A DNA stretch of 64,000 nt from Echinometra lucunter. Its lineage: Eukaryota; Echinodermata; Echinoidea; Camarodonta; Echinometridae. How positions within the stretch are numbered: the first letter of the stretch is position 1; each line of letters starts with the position of its first letter. The notes beneath the pieces were generated by a model that ran no database searches, was not told the DNA's origin, and worked only from the letters and a program-made list of their open reading frames with translations. Below, in pieces: positions 49,282 to 61,545 of this stretch. The position numbers and the translations under genes were made by a program. The DNA lies in contig CM057157.1 in the NCBI GenBank assembly GCA_029962745.1, positions 24,461,492 through 24,525,491 of the forward strand, written 5' to 3'.

Positions 49282-49285
49282 TTAT
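49198..49285 (+). repeat. (TC)n then (TA)n microsatellite
   Basis: Directly visible. Confidence 0.95.
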
Positions 49286-49289
49286 ATTT

Positions 49290-51150
49290 ATATACATCAA
49301 CCACGATGAGAAATAAAATATCGACAAATTTGTGTTCACTTTCTCATATTTCTCCATTGTTTAAGTTTACACGAAACTTTTTGCGATTTTCTACCAAAAT
49401 TTGATCGACATAACCCCTGCTAACAGTCTACTCTGGTTCAAAATTCTGATGACCATGGCATTTGCAACATCCATACCTTTGATCTGCAAGGAAAGGTCCT
49501 TTTTGTCTTATTGAAATCCAACTAAAACTTATCGAAATCCTTTGATTTCTGTCAAAGAATAATTTAGAAGAAAAACGTGTAATAGATATGGCGTTATTGA
49601 TATCACCACTTTTTTGTATTCCCTTTTGACTTGGTTCAAATATATTTTCGATTGAGATATTATTGCTTCATGTGATAAATGAGAAAATAAAGTGTCACTA
49701 TTTTCAATTTAAGTCAATGTTTGGTGTTTTTGTATGTGCGTACGTGTGTGCGCGTGTGTTTGTGAATGTGTTTTTTTTAATTTGTTTTGCTTTGTGTTTT
49801 GTTAGTTATTCAAGGGAATATCAGAGAAAATTATATTTCACTTTGGTTTACACGGCAACTAAGGGCAAGAAGCGTTTATGAATCGTAAACGTGATTTTAT
49901 AATTTTGAATATCATCATGAAGCCTAGAAATGCAGCCTATGATACTGGACTTACGCTATAGTTATATAGTTTATAGTTTAACACAATCATAGATATTTTT
50001 CCTATTATATTTGTATTTGTATGTACTGCTGCATTTACACTAAAGTGTACATATTTACAATGTCCTTGAGAAGGTCGAATGGCATACTGTTATCATATTA
50101 AAAGAAATATGATTAAATCCGTCAGTTGAGATACTCATGAATAAAAATAAGAAATTTCGAAAACGGAATATAAATTGTTGGAAGTCATTCGCTACTCAAC
50201 TTGCAAACGCATATGAGAACGGGAAACTGTCCCAGAAATAACCAATAAGATCACAGGTTATCGTTTAGCTGGTGGTGACAACCCATTGCTAGGGTATAGA
50301 TTGATTGGATGGTCAATTAATAAGATTCATTCAATATAAAACATCTCTTTTCTACTTTTAATTTTCCAAAGGGGCACTCATTTACACAGAAGAAATCCTC
50401 CTCCACCCCCCCCCCCCCTCAGAAATTTAAAGCAAAATTCAAATTTTTGTTTAAAAGACACCGGAAAGCCTAATAGCCTTAAACATTTTTGGAATTGCCC
50501 TGAGTATTACGTAAATATTTAGGATTTGTTTAAAGGACATGCATCTCATTTTCATTTCTTATTCTAGATATACTTTTCAACCATAAACATAATATTTCAT
50601 AATAAAAAAGGAAACATTAGAAACAAACGCACAAACTAAGTTTATACTTTATAAATCATTATTAAAGCCTCTCATAGGACTCATACTTGCACATCCTATT
50701 ATATTATAATCATCAAAGCGAGAATTCCAGGCAGGCGCGATTTTACAAACGCTCTCATTGCAGACTTAAAAAAACACTTATATGCTAATGTTTGCATCCC
50801 AACTAGAGTTATAACAGAAGACCAAAAACATCACCTAAGCGTCGACAAGCGTTAAAGACTGCAATTAACACATAAATCAAATATGAAAACATCATTCCGT
50901 CCAATAAAATGTCACTTATTTGATATATTCTCGGAATTTAGAAGACAATGGATTTGTGGGTGGGTGATACGTAAAGTTGAATGTCACATATTTTAAGATT
51001 AATTTCTACTGCGAATGATATACACAGTACGGAGGTAGAAATAAACTACTCACAAAGACGCAGAGGCATCGGTAGATGATTTTGATATACCTTTTCACTG
51101 AAAAAAAAAATACCTGAAATTTTTCAGCAAGCCCATTATAGTAAATTTGC
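49290..51150. other. No gene seen
   Basis: AT-rich, with a C-run at 50405-50419. Confidence 0.4.
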
Positions 51151-51323
51151 TAAAATACCAGATTTTTTACAGATAGGGGTGTTACTACGCTACGCCCCAC
51201 CCCTCCTACCATTCAGTGCATGTGAATCCTTGTAGCGTAACGTCTGCTCTCTATAACAGAGTATCACTCGACGGTATATTAATTCGATAATCAATTAGCG
51301 TTGCTTTTTAACACCTTTTCAAG

Positions 51324-51377
51324 GTTACAACAGTCCACGCAAGATGAAATGCACGGCAGAAACTACAGCTATCCCAG
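51324..51377 (+). CDS. Candidate duplicated exon, copy A (54 nt)
   Basis: Acceptor AACACCTTTTCAAG, donor ATCCCAG|GTAAGCGA. In the open frame (incoming and outgoing phase 2) it reads LQQSTQDEMHGRNYSYP. Copy B differs by many substitutions and by one three-base indel but keeps the frame and both borders. Phase-symmetric exons can be used in series or as alternatives. No neighbours are certain. Confidence 0.33.
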
Positions 51378-51696
51378 GTAAGCGAATGTTATGCGTTGTA
51401 AAAAGTGAAAATAGTATCGTCTGAGAAATGTCCAATGGCAACGTTGCCCCCTAATCGTTTAAGCATTTATGAAAACATTCCACATTGGTTTCATGATTAG
51501 ATTATTAGCCAAGTGCTGTTTAAATCTGTTAAGATACCAGATTTTTTACAGATAGGGGTGTTAATACGCCACTCCACAACCCTCCTACCATGCACGGTGA
51601 ATCCTTCCAGCGTAACGTCTGTTCTCTATACCAGAGTATCATCCGACGGCGAATTAATTCGATAATCAATTGTCTTTGCTAATGAACACTTTCCAG

Positions 51697-51753
51697 GTTG
51701 AAACATTCCATGCAAGAAAAAAATGCCCTACTGAAAACTTACAGCTATCCCAG
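51697..51753 (+). CDS. Candidate duplicated exon, copy B (57 nt)
   Basis: Acceptor AATGAACACTTTCCAG, donor ATCCCAG|GTAAGCGA. Same phases as copy A; reads LKHSMQEKNALLKTYSYP. The conserved YSYP end and the in-frame length change are the main support. Confidence 0.33.
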
Positions 51754-51908
51754 GTAAGCGAATATTATGCATTGTCAAAAGTGAAAATAGTATCGGCTGA
51801 GCAATGTTAATGGTAATATTGCCCCGGGAATCGTTTAAACATTTATGAAAACATTTCCTGATAGTTTGATGACTAAATTATGAGCCAAGAGCTATTTTTT
51901 AAATGTTA

Positions 51909-52890
51909 TGTAGAGAGTAAAATATTGTGTTCTTTGGCATACAGGTGCAAACTTAAAGGATGAAGCCTATTTCCTTTTTTTTTTACCAGAAATCATCCAA
52001 ACAAAGGCCAACTTCGGCTTATATAATTTCCAATGATCGCACCTTTTTCTCACAAATTGTTACGGCAACCTTTCTGCAATAAAAAATAAAAAATAATGCT
52101 ACACCAAAATATACATCATAAGTTTAAGCGGGGAGGCTATCAATGTCCTAAACTCTCAAAATTTAAATTCAAGCCCTTCCCTTCCGGTATTTAGAACAAG
52201 GTTTTATTTTGTTTCGGAGAAGCTAGTATGGAAGAAATAACAGTGTTTATTCCTTTAAGGTAAATCATTTCCCTGCAGTGTTTCAGTATACATTTCAATG
52301 ATCTACGGTAGATGTGGACATACTATTTCGTTCTCCCTAACGGCGATGGTTTATTGATTCTTCTGTCTTACTCTATGCATAGAAGGTAAGATTTTAGAGT
52401 TAATTAAAGTAATTTTCGTTAATCGCCACTTTCAGATTACATGGCATAGAAGTATAGACTTCAGAACGCAGACGGAAAATGCATGAGATGAATAAAGCTA
52501 TTACCTATTTTCAGTCTTTGTACGACACCGCAAATACGTCCGATGTATGGCATACTTTCATCCTATAACCTGGCTGGGGAATATCGTATCCTTTTTACTT
52601 TTAAAAGATTCAATTGTTGGCAAAAATGAAAGAAATTCCATCTTGAAGAAAACACAAGCGAATTCTTGCACTACTGAATTGAATACTGAATTGAATACTG
52701 AATTTACTTTCAGTGCATGTTGATATGCAATGTTTGCCTGTTCATCACATAACATTTTCTTTGTGACTAAAACCTTGTGATCTGTCTTCAAACGCATGGT
52801 ATTATCAGTGTAAGATTATGATCACTGATGGCCCTTTCAGCGGATACCAGGCAATATATGGATGGAAGACAAAATTGAAAATTTTTGGTA
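51909..52890. other. No gene seen (intron side of the leader donor)
   Basis: AT-rich DNA. A repeat of CTGAATTGAATA near 52675 is minor. The minus-strand open frame at 52558-52797 has no splice support. Confidence 0.4.
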
Positions 52891-52896
52891 ACTTAC

Positions 52897-53230
52897 CTTA
52901 ATTTGTGTGGGAATAAACTACCTGAAGAGGATGAAAAGAAATAAAAACCTCGCCCCTGACGCTCCAACGGTTGTCGGTCTGCAATTTCTTCCTTCTGTCC
53001 CCAGGCTTGTTTCTTCCTTCTGATGCTAATCTACTGGAATTATCTTTAATCTGTGTTCCCCTTTAGTAATTTCGGACCCCGATGACGCGAAGCTTCCTGT
53101 GTTTTCTTCTTTCTTGGCTGTTTTTCTTTGGTTTCTGCGTCTCTACTGGATATTTAGTACAAGATATAGGGAGCAAGCAGCTGGAAATGTTACTCAACTC
53201 TTACTGGGAGGCCAATTCTGTTTTCCTAAG
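52897..53230 (-). other. Candidate 5' untranslated leader exon
   Basis: This stretch lies just downstream (minus sense) of the promoter-like block and ends in a consensus donor, AAATTAAG|GTAAGTTACC, at 52897/52896. There is no minus-strand ATG anywhere between 53274 and the donor, where about five would be expected by chance. That fits an untranslated leader. The next minus-strand exon with an acceptor and an immediate ATG is at 17039, so I link the two by inference. The leader could instead belong to an unseen gene. The start near 53230 is estimated from the TATA-like box. Confidence 0.45.
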
Positions 53231-53257
53231 TGACTCCGCACTCACACAGCGCCCAAG

Positions 53258-53427
53258 GTTTATATCCAATCTGGGCATGCGCTATTTTTCCTCTTCTCAT
53301 CCGGCGCCGTGATTGGTCGAAAGATCTCTCAACTCGTCATGGCATTACGTGCCGACAAATAAGAGGAGGAAGAGAAAGTGAAGAAGAATTGTTCAAATCC
53401 TCCCACCTATGACGTAAGGTGACGTCA
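53258..53427 (-). promoter_or_regulatory. Promoter-like block: CRE, CCAAT, TATA-like
   Basis: Read on the minus strand this has a full CRE (TGACGTCA, 53427-53420), a half-type CRE (TTACGTCA, 53417-53410), a CCAAT box (CGACCAATC, 53319-53311) and a TATA-like GATATAAAC (53266-53258). The spacing is classical: TATA about 30 and CCAAT about 85 bases upstream of a start near 53230. A full CRE suggests cAMP/CREB control. Read on the plus strand the order makes no sense. The block is followed by an ATG-free leader with a good donor, which supports a real minus-strand promoter. Confidence 0.5.
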
Positions 53428-53429
53428 CA

Positions 53430-54155
53430 CGAAGAAATCGTTTCGACTGATTTTTAGTAAGCATGATGTCGAATTGCTTGTTAAGACCATAATGTATCTT
53501 TAGAATTGTTTGCCTTAACGCTACGTTCCTGTTTTTGCTACTGTGGATTGGTAAACAGTCGGAAGCCTGGTAACGAGATTAAAACTAGAATGCTCTATCT
53601 GAAGAGATGATTGAATCTATTATAGTGGTGCCACAACCGGTTTCGCACTATTCATAATGATGAGCAGTAAATATGTATGATATAAAAAACTTTTAGAGGA
53701 TGTCCCGGATTCATTTCCAAAAAGGCTAAGCTTAATGTTTTTTCGGGGTAATATTTCATTAAAAGACTTAAGCGCTCAAGGTTGATATCGATTAAACGTA
53801 TTCAGCCAATGAAATTTATTTCACAACGCCCTTAATTTATGACACGTCATTTATTATTTCCGCAGTGAAGTTGCTTCATCAGATAAGATACGCATAAAGG
53901 GAAATATTCATCTCATTTTAAATATCTTTCACTCTTCCACAGTGATTTCTTATCAAAATAATCAGTTAACACATCGGCCCCTTCTTATTACTTTTGTCTG
54001 TCTGTAATCTCAGTCAACATGATCAATTTATCAATACAGTTTGGAACTTAAAAGAACTTGAAATATCAATAAAATTTTTATCTTAATGATTTGAAGTCGC
54101 TACCATTTACACATTATTTTAAACTTCTAGTGTTCCAAACCGTTATAAGTAAGAT
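53430..54155. other. Upstream flank of the minus-strand promoter
   Basis: AT-rich, no gene or clear repeat. Confidence 0.35.
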
Positions 54156-54159
54156 AGCT

Positions 54160-54329
54160 GGGGGTGTTTCATAAAGCTGTTCGTAAGTTACGAACGACTT
54201 TACGCACGACTGGTGATACCTTCTTGTGCTACATGTAAATGAATGAAAATCTGATTAGCACCCAAGAAGGTATCACCAGTCGTTCGTAAAGTTGTTCGTA
54301 ACTTACGAACAGCTTTATGAAACACCCCC
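54160..54329. mobile_element. 170-bp hairpin MITE, GGGGGTGTTTCATAAAG ends
   Basis: GGGGGTGTTTCATAAAGCTG faces CAGCTTTATGAAACACCCCC, and TGGTGATACCTTCTTG faces CAAGAAGGTATCACCA. Nearly the whole length pairs, with a loop of about 35 nt. Related ends at 40069. Confidence 0.9.
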
Positions 54330-54339
54330 AGGTCTCACA

Positions 54340-57005
54340 TCCGGTTCAGTGAAAACGAGAAGCAGTAAAACAGGGAATGGGGGTCCATGAGAGGAGCATG
54401 AAACAACATTTCCCCCGGTTGATAGGTTTGGTTGTTGTTCATTTTTCTGTTATTACTATTGATGAATGAGCTGCTAAGGTGCAGTAAAATCTATATATAA
54501 TTATTATTCGGAAAGGAAATTTAGCCTTGTAAGTTTATAACAAATAAGAAGATTTATCTCATTTGGCAATCTTCCAAGGAATATTACTAGAAGAAAAAAA
54601 TTGGATTGGAAAATCTTTTAGCTATAATATTCGTAGTCGTATTTTCTTCCCAATTAATTTTTCTGAAATCCTGAAGCTATTCCTCACTCTTCCCCATCTA
54701 AAATACGTCGTTTAAAAGTGAAAGTTATCTGTGAAATATGTTGCTAAAAATCTAAAATAAAGTTGTTGAATGGGACGAAAATGTGTTTGTTTGCGTGCAT
54801 ACACATAGATTACTTCCTATATCTTGCTTGAACTTTCATAATTCAGTAAAAACTCGATGCATTATGTTCGATTTCCTCTGGTAGACTGGAGGTAAAGATG
54901 AAAATCTACCTTCGATTTCAAATCTTAAAAGAATAAGGTTTTTCCATTTTGCTTTTATTTTTGATATTTTACTTTCTCTTATGTGCCGCATCGTATGGGA
55001 CCGGCGTTAGTTAACATGTTTTTCTCTACTATTCCTTGGACTCTGACACACAAAAGTTTTATAAGGACGTAATTCAAAATTCAGTTTTCAGGAGTCAATA
55101 AAAGAAGAAAAGTTATTACTCAGGGGTTGAATACGGTTATGTAAACAATTTATTCAAAAAGCTGTAAGTAACGAAACACAATTCATCAACAAAGCTCCCT
55201 TAATTAAAGTTTTTTTCTATGAATTCCTCTCCTTTAAATCCTGTCTGACAGTGACTTTCCCAACACGTAAATGATAATGTTTGCCCTCCAACAAAAGTCG
55301 TGATAGCACACCCTTTTATACCTTCATTACTGACAACAGCAAAGATGAAATGTAAATGTATGACTACCCTAGCTAATTGCAAGGGGACATGTTTACAGAA
55401 GAGGGATTTGTCTGTCCTTACGTAACTCGAACAAACGGTGAAGGCTCTTTCTAAACAGTTCGTTCTAATAATTCTGCATCATTCTTTTGTTATTGTTCTA
55501 AATGGGGATCATATTGATTGGTTAAACATGGTAAATGGCATGTGCAGTATTACAAAGTGTCACAATATCAAGAGAAGACAGTACAATTCGCATTATCTAA
55601 TAGTCACTTTCTCAAAATCAATTTAGGTCTCCACGAATTGCACTCCTTTACGATTTTACAGGAGCCTGTAATGGCAAAAGTAAAACAGAAGAGGTTTTGT
55701 CGATATCTTGCAAACAATTATCATCATGATGATAACTTAAACAGAGGAGCTAAACAACACACTATTCCAAGTCTTAGTAGGCTCCCACCATCTTCTATGA
55801 AAACCCATTTGCTTTTTTCAGTTTACTGTAAACATGGTTGTTGTTTTTTTTAAGTTTTCATGTATAATCATGTGCATATGTATACCATATTCTAAATTTT
55901 GGACTAGGCTATTGTAGGTTTAATTCAATGCATGGAACGTCATGACTTTCATTTCACGAACAGGCGTAAGAGCGTCATGACATCGGAGTATTTCCATGGA
56001 ATGATTCTCAGAACAATCATACTTTAGTTTCCACATTTGTGGATTTTTTCCTCCTCCTGTTCTAATTCTCTCTCGGGGGACTGCACCGGCTCGCATTGTA
56101 TAGTGAGATGCTGCTATTCTTATAATATGATCATAGCCACTTAACAAAAAAAGAATCTAATTCTTCTCTCTCGCTCCATGTAATTCCCGGTCATCTTCCC
56201 CAGTTTACAAGAAACTCATCGTTTTCCCAAGGTTCATTGTTCGGTCCTTTAGCAATACTATTCTTTACCTTCATGATGTCCATGGTTCCATTAAAATAGA
56301 CATGTTTAGATATCTCTTAATGAGATACTGTCTTAGACGCAGTTAGACGACGTCAATAAGTAGTGACGCTGTATATTGCCTCATTTACTTACGCCCTAAT
56401 CAAACTTGCTTGTATATGTAATTTTGACGAGCTGATTTGCCTTCTTTCTTTTTTGTAAGCTTATCAAAACAGATGGGATAATATCAACAATGTTTATAGT
56501 TTCTTATATTTGATAATTCGTTTATAATTTCATCATGTAAAAAATCTGAGACTTATCTAACTACATCATTCATCTGTTCATCAAGTCCATGTACATTATT
56601 CGGTTATCACCTCTCAAATCGATTAAACATGCTGAATATGTGTCGACATTTTCAGTAGTCTAATCAAAGAGGATCAGGCGCACATAATGATTGGACAAGC
56701 ATGTTATCAAAATCAACAGACAAAAGCTATAGATATAAGCAGTTTGATGTAAGGTTAGAAAAGAGTTTGTGTTTTAAACTAGTCCTGGAGTCAAGAAATT
56801 AATTGATGCGCCGCGGCGTAGAAAAAAAACCATTATTTGTACTAAGTACTTTTAGAACATTAATTAACACTTGCAGTGTGTGTTTATAGCCAATGCTATA
56901 TAGATTTTAACTGTTTATTGCAGCAGAATTTCAATGTGAAGACATCACACACTCAAACGATTAATATGCGTGACGAAGTGTTGTAACGTTAGCAACAGGA
57001 TTACA
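54340..57005. other. No gene supported
   Basis: AT-rich. The plus-strand frame at 55518-55853 (111 codons) lacks splice, start-context or motif support. Confidence 0.4.
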
Positions 57006-57010
57006 GGAAT

Positions 57011-57189
57011 AAAGGCTGAGTCAGTAAGCACAGTTAGTTGATGCTGTGTATTCCCGCAGGACAAAGGCTGAGTCAGTAAGCACAGTTAGTTGATGCTGTG
57101 TATTCCCGCAGGACAGATCTTAAGCCTTGCGGGAATACACAGCATCAACTAACTGTATATTCCCGCAGGACAGATCTTAAGCCTTGCGC
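57011..57189. repeat. Direct plus inverted repeat cluster
   Basis: A 52-bp unit (AAAGGCTGAGTCAGTAAGCA to ATTCCCGCAGGAC) is present twice in tandem. It is followed by its inverted part (GCGGGAATACACAGCATCAA, 57129 on) and then direct copies of ATTCCCGCAGG and ACAGATCTTAAGCCTTGCG. It looks like a template-switch rearrangement. Confidence 0.85.
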
Positions 57190-57239
57190 TATGCTCTCCA
57201 AGTAAGAAAAAAATGTGTCAAAGATGCGTCAAAGATACG

Positions 57240-57300
57240 TAAATTATACATGCGACTGTATGCAGATGATGCGTATATGACTCTGGATGTACCTGAACAT
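57240..57300 (+). pseudogene. Small reverse-transcriptase remnant (YADD box)
   Basis: The plus frame reads MRLYADDAYMTLDVPEHL then stop. The LYADD..M pattern is the catalytic box of non-LTR reverse transcriptases. No other RT block could be read beside it, so it is either a tiny relic or chance. A similar RLYATDIMF lies at 57505. Confidence 0.35.
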
Positions 57301-57559
57301 CTTTAACTGCTATAATGGAATTGACGCTACTTGCATTATATGGCTCTTGCAAACGCACTTACGTCACCAACTGGTAATGTCTTTGAGGCACCACGAGAGA
57401 GTGATGTTGCGCAGGACATGCCAGGTATTGCGTTGATTTAACGCAAGTACTTACTGCATTAGTAGGCTTGCTTAGCATAGGAATTGACGCAAATGAAATG
57501 ACGCTTCGTCTGTATGCGACGGACATTATGTTTGAAGATAAAGCACCATACGCCATGCC

Positions 57560-59370
57560 AGATAATCATGTACGAATGTTTATAATGAATTGTCTAGATT
57601 CTTTTTGATATCAGTCAATGAACGGTACTTTATTTTATTAAAAATATTGATGAGACTTTTTATTTCAACATCTGTAAAGGTAATTTGTTTTTAACTTGAA
57701 TTTCAATTCAGGAAATTGCCTCATTTTATGCTCTTTTAAGGCCAGAAATTCCTTGAAATGCATTTTGATAAAGAGGGATATTAAATAACTCTAACGTAAA
57801 CTAGTTTCTTACATTTATTGTAGCATGATAAGAATAGGAAAAATTGCGGAAATTGAACATTATTTTCCGTGATATCCTAAGGGTGCCACATGGTGTTTTT
57901 CCGCATCTTGATCATAATTGGAATGCATAGGCGTGCATGTGGATGGAAAGAGCATTTGCTTGTGTTTGACTGTAGACTGGTAGACTTGTAAGAAATAATA
58001 TTGCTGTTTTTATAGACTTGACACATAAAATAGCCTACATGCATAAACAGTTTGTTTTGAAATTAGAGTATCTTCACAATCAGGGTACCCTTCGTAGACA
58101 GCTTTTTCACAATTCAACATTCATCTGTTCTTGCTGCAAACAAAATTGGCTTCCCCTATCTAATATTCCATTTGTTTCTTCCAATCACTTTCCCTTGATG
58201 TATTGTATTCACTCGGTATCAAGTTCTCACGCTATATCATATATAAGAAATTCCATCTACATTGTAAATTTAGTTCCTGATAATGATCTCAATTAAGGGA
58301 TCGAAAATTAGAAACTCAACAAAGGAGTTTCATTTCTCGTATGATAATTATGCATATTTATACCCATCATTATACAAATACTGAGTTTCAGTTATTTTAT
58401 TAACATGATTAACAGCGAACATGTTTGTCAAAAGGCAACTCACAGAAGAAAAGAATTTAAGTCAATCAAAAGTCAGGATCTGTACTTACATAATCAGATA
58501 TTTTTCATTTATATTTCACACTATATTAGATATAAAACGTTTGCCTGTCAGCGGTTTCATTGAATACATCAAGAAAAAAAATGCCCAGCTCGTGCGCGAA
58601 CATTTTTCAGCATGTTCAACCATGGATGGCTCAGCAAAGCATTACCCAGTCCTGTTCACGATTTTAATAATGTAATTTTTTTATTCGGCCGCTAGGGGAT
58701 TTCATCATAATTGTTTTTATAGCTATCTGAAAAAAATTACCCCAGTTGTATTGCGGGGAACAGTCCAATTATTTTTGGAATATAATCATCCTAGCTTTTG
58801 TTTTGCTTTTTTTTTTCTTGTTTTGTTTATTTGTTTTTGTATTTTGTTTGTTTGAAAGTGTGATGTTTTGTTGGGGATTTTGCAACGGAAACCATTAAGT
58901 CTCCTCTCATTAAATGCCAATTTATATCTGAAAGAAATGAAAATCAGTACTATTTACTAATCAAAATTATTTTAATTTCATAATGGGTCAGCAAACCTCT
59001 GCAAATTGTTTCCACTACGTAAGCAAGCTCGGTAAACTGCATGCAGCAAAATTTAGAGCACGGGGCTGCTCCGTCATGAGCGTATGTCGGGGGATTTTCT
59101 CCTTAAATGTTTGTGTCGTCGTCGTCGCACTTTCCAGATCTCCCGGGATTTCATCCCCCATTTCTTTATTTTTGTTTTAATCATTCTTTCAGGGTGGAAG
59201 CTTGAATGGAGTAATTAGGAAATCAGAGGGGAATTGCATAATTCATGCAATCCAGTTCAGTAGTTAGAGAGGTATTGCACTGACAGAATTGTAGGTTTAT
59301 ACATACGGTACATACATGACATATATAAAAGTGTGTTACTTTCTCTCTTTCTCCTTTTGCACCGGTAGCT
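57560..59370. other. No gene supported
   Basis: AT-rich, with T-rich GTTT words near 58800. Short ATG frames at 58018 and 58421 have no supporting signals. Confidence 0.4.
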
Positions 59371-59375
59371 CTCAC

Positions 59376-59470
59376 CCCCCCCCCCCCCCTCCAATCTCTC
59401 TCTCTCTGTCTCTCTCTCTCTCCCCTCTCGCCTTCTCTCTCTCTCTCTTATCCCTCTCTCTGTCTCTCTT
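59376..59470 (+). repeat. C-run and (TC)n
   Basis: Directly visible; a C-run followed by an A-run also occurs at 59547-59578. Confidence 0.95.
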
Positions 59471-59651
59471 TATCTTTGTTTCTCTCTATCCATTCCTCTT
59501 CTTGACATTTATCTTTTTCTCCTTCCTTTCTCCTATCTATCTAGCAACCCCCCCCCCAAAAAAAAAAAAAAAAAAAAATCCAGTCACCAATTTCAACAAA
59601 TTATGCTCTCAATGCATAGTCCGAATCTCTGTCTTTTTCTTTCAATTTGAC

Positions 59652-59800
59652 TATCGCATCATCACCATCATAATCATCACCATCATCACCATCATCACCA
59701 TCATCATCAACATCGTCATCATTACCACCATCATCATCGTCGTCGTGGTCATCACCACCATCTTCAATATCATTGTTACCGTCCTCATCGTCATCGTGCT
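59652..59800 (+). repeat. (CAT)n-type degenerate repeat
   Basis: CATCATCAC words over about 150 nt; Ile- and Asp-rich frames are artefacts. Confidence 0.9.
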
Positions 59801-60659
59801 TCTCTCTGTACATATCAAGTATTATCCGCCTCGCTTTTTTCTAGCACATCCTGTTTACACAAAATTGCATGTAGCTGAGAAAATATGTTCTCATTGTTAC
59901 TGAAAGATATTAACACCCGAATATTCCAGACAGGCTTCTACCTTGATCGAAGTGATATTATTTCTATAATATTTTCCTCTCCCCCCCCCCCCCCCTCCCC
60001 ATATTCTTCTTATAGGATACGCCGGCCCCACCCTAGTCTAAACAATCGTTTCCGTTTCCCATGATTTCATTACGTAAAACCAACCGAGTTGCACTTCCTT
60101 CCGCCGGAAAATCACCCGTGGGTAATTAGAAATTTGCGTGTTTTTGCTCCCCACATGTGGAGGAACGTGTCGACCATGCTGACCTTGACGAACGGCATTG
60201 TGGTTGCCAGTTGTTAAGTTTTTTTTTTTAATTATGCGTTTTATTAGCTTTCAAATCACATATGATCACAGTTGTTAAGTTGTTAGATGATTGTTACATA
60301 TATGTCCTTAATTTCTCTTAGTTGAGGGTAATGTTTAGTATTGGTCAGGCAAGTTTCATGAGAAATTGTACATGAATGAGAATGTCATTCTTAATGGTTA
60401 GGTTGCATATGTAAGTACATGGTGTAGGAACAATCTTGGTGATGATTATGATGGTGATGATGGTGATCAATGGCGCTGTTGACTAAAGAGACTGGCACAC
60501 CCGACCGGCGAAAACATTTTTATAATCACAAGTCATTGTATACTTTCAGTTTTTAAAAATGTGAGCAATATTTTTTTCAAATTTATAACAAACGTAGAAA
60601 CTCAGTTCGTTTCTTCTACTTCTCCTTATGCTTCCTAATCAAAAATTTTCTGTTTGCAG

Positions 60660-60730
60660 AAAAACTGAGATCCGTCCCCGGACTGGTGGCAGGCTCCTTT
60701 CGTGAGGTTCTGGAATCATCCAACTTCTGA
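60660..60730 (+). CDS. Candidate plus-strand terminal exon
   Basis: The acceptor AAAAATTTTCTGTTTGCAG is strong. Phase 1 reads KLRSVPGLVAGSFREVLESS then NF and TGA at 60728. The first 47 nt end GTGAG|GTTCTG, a possible donor, which would give the same size and phases as the 19040 candidate. GC and residue use look coding. AATAAA is not seen nearby. Upstream partners with outgoing phase 1 include the candidates at 323, 33535 and 45199, but none can be proved. Confidence 0.3.
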
Positions 60731-61545
60731 CAAATTGAAATCAGTCTGCTTTATTATAAAATTGGAAACAGTAACAGTAATGGACACAAATATGAAAAAA
60801 GGGGGTTTAGCATAGAAACAACTATGATATGCGCCAAAGTCATAACTATTTTATTTTCATTTAATAGTTTATGGCTTCGCTCCTGTTGACATTCAGTCAG
60901 TGGTGTTGGTTTACCTCCGCTTGTGACCATTCCATTGTTTTTTTTCTTTGGAGGATATCACTAGCAGTCATTTCCAGTTTATGAAATCCTATCCTATTGC
61001 ACAAAACACACAAATCTAATGCACATATAACTATTCATGCTAGAACATGTAGAAAGAAACGTTTATTACTAACCTAAGCTTATTGTATGATTATATTTCT
61101 ATGCACGTATTTTCGTCTCACTTTACGAGCTATAAGTTTAATGACGCTCCGCGTCGAAATCCACTATTCAAATACTACTATACCATGACTACCTCAGGCC
61201 TAACCATAAACCTTACATGCAATCCTGCAGCTCTAACCCTAACCTCAAATCTTTGGCAATGCAGGGCCTCGTGCAATTGTCGCCTGAGCATTAGGCAGAA
61301 AAACGGTATATTGTCTCAGTTTGTTATTAACTATTCAATATGAATTTAATTGGATGCTGTCTGTTTGTTAGTTTGTGGTGCTTTTTATTTTGTCACGAAA
61401 AGGGATGACACAAACTTTGTCGTGACAGGTATACTATAAACATGAGACGAGAGGGACTGGGGCCGCTCTCTCCATCTGGAGAATATCTAAATTTTAAAAT
61501 GTGGACAACTATCGAAGCGTTTTCGGTAAGACAGATGATTCTAAT

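Larger units (their letters stand above)
51155..51908 (+). repeat. 379-bp tandem duplication containing an exon-like core
   Basis: The first copy starts at 51155 (ATACCAGATTTTTTACAGAT) and the second at 51534. Shared words run through CCTCCTACCAT, GTAACGTCTG, CAGAGTATCA, CAGCTATCCCAGGTAAGCGA and TTTATGAAAACATT. Both hold an exon-like core with the same splice borders. Confidence 0.9.

Noticed and set aside
59316..59903. 195-codon plus-strand open frame
   Set aside because: Made of C-run, (TC)n, A-run and (CAT)n translations (Ser/Leu, Lys, Ile).
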